Assembly (NCBI GenBank): GCA_021810175.1
Contig: JAJZJJ010000124.1
Span: forward strand, 1 to 7,585
Direction: 5' to 3'
DNA from: Acidobacteriota bacterium
Lineage (GTDB): Bacteria > Acidobacteriota > Terriglobia > Terriglobales > Acidobacteriaceae
Length of the DNA stretch: 7,585 bases
Shown: one piece after another, positions 7,289-7,585 of the stretch
Numbering within the stretch: the first letter of the stretch is position 1
Layout of the letters: the number at the start of each line of letters is the position of its first letter
Notes under the pieces: generated by a model
Told to the model about the DNA's origin: nothing
The model's database searches: none
Seen by the model: only the letters and a program-made list of their open reading frames with translations
Program-made: the position numbers and the translations under genes

Positions 7289-7585
<297 letters not shown>

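Overview
The window is GC-rich bacterial chromosome with six protein genes and no recognisable mobile element, CRISPR array, tRNA or rRNA. The gene content (an NtrY-type sensor kinase, a proline- and glycine-rich lipoprotein with a glycine zipper, alanine dehydrogenase, a membrane acyltransferase, an NAD(P)-dependent aldehyde dehydrogenase and MreB) and the codon choice fit a soil-type Gram-negative. Acidobacteriota, class Terriglobia, is my best guess, but this is an inference from protein style, not a search.

Layout from left to right. Positions 1-2100 (minus) hold most of an NtrY-like membrane histidine kinase that runs off the left edge before its G2 box. Positions 2101-2253 are a divergent intergenic region with a -10 box facing each way. 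A lipoprotein gene (2254-3063, plus) follows and converges on alanine dehydrogenase ald (3150-4265, minus), with a near-perfect bidirectional terminator at 3089-3120 between them. The divergent spacer 4266-4409 carries an inverted repeat that could be an operator. An acyltransferase-3 integral membrane protein (4410-5585, plus) converges on an aldehyde dehydrogenase (5685-7178, minus). The 99-bp gap between these two is filled by a long hairpin and a shorter terminator-like hairpin. Positions 7179-7363 are a divergent promoter region, and mreB starts at 7364 (plus) and runs off the right edge.

The six genes alternate strand (minus, plus, minus, plus, minus, plus), so no two share an operon inside the window. 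Each appears to be its own transcription unit or the end of one that continues outside. Two are broad amino-acid/aldehyde catabolism enzymes, two are envelope proteins (lipoprotein and acyltransferase), one is a signalling kinase and one organises cell shape. I see no evidence that they act as one system. Nothing here is a clearly new biological system. The most interesting items are the 5590-5642 hairpin, the lipoprotein's repeated IVIPA motif bracketing a glycine zipper, the operator-like dyad upstream of ald, and a strong G-over-C bias of the plus strand at synonymous sites that holds across opposing genes.
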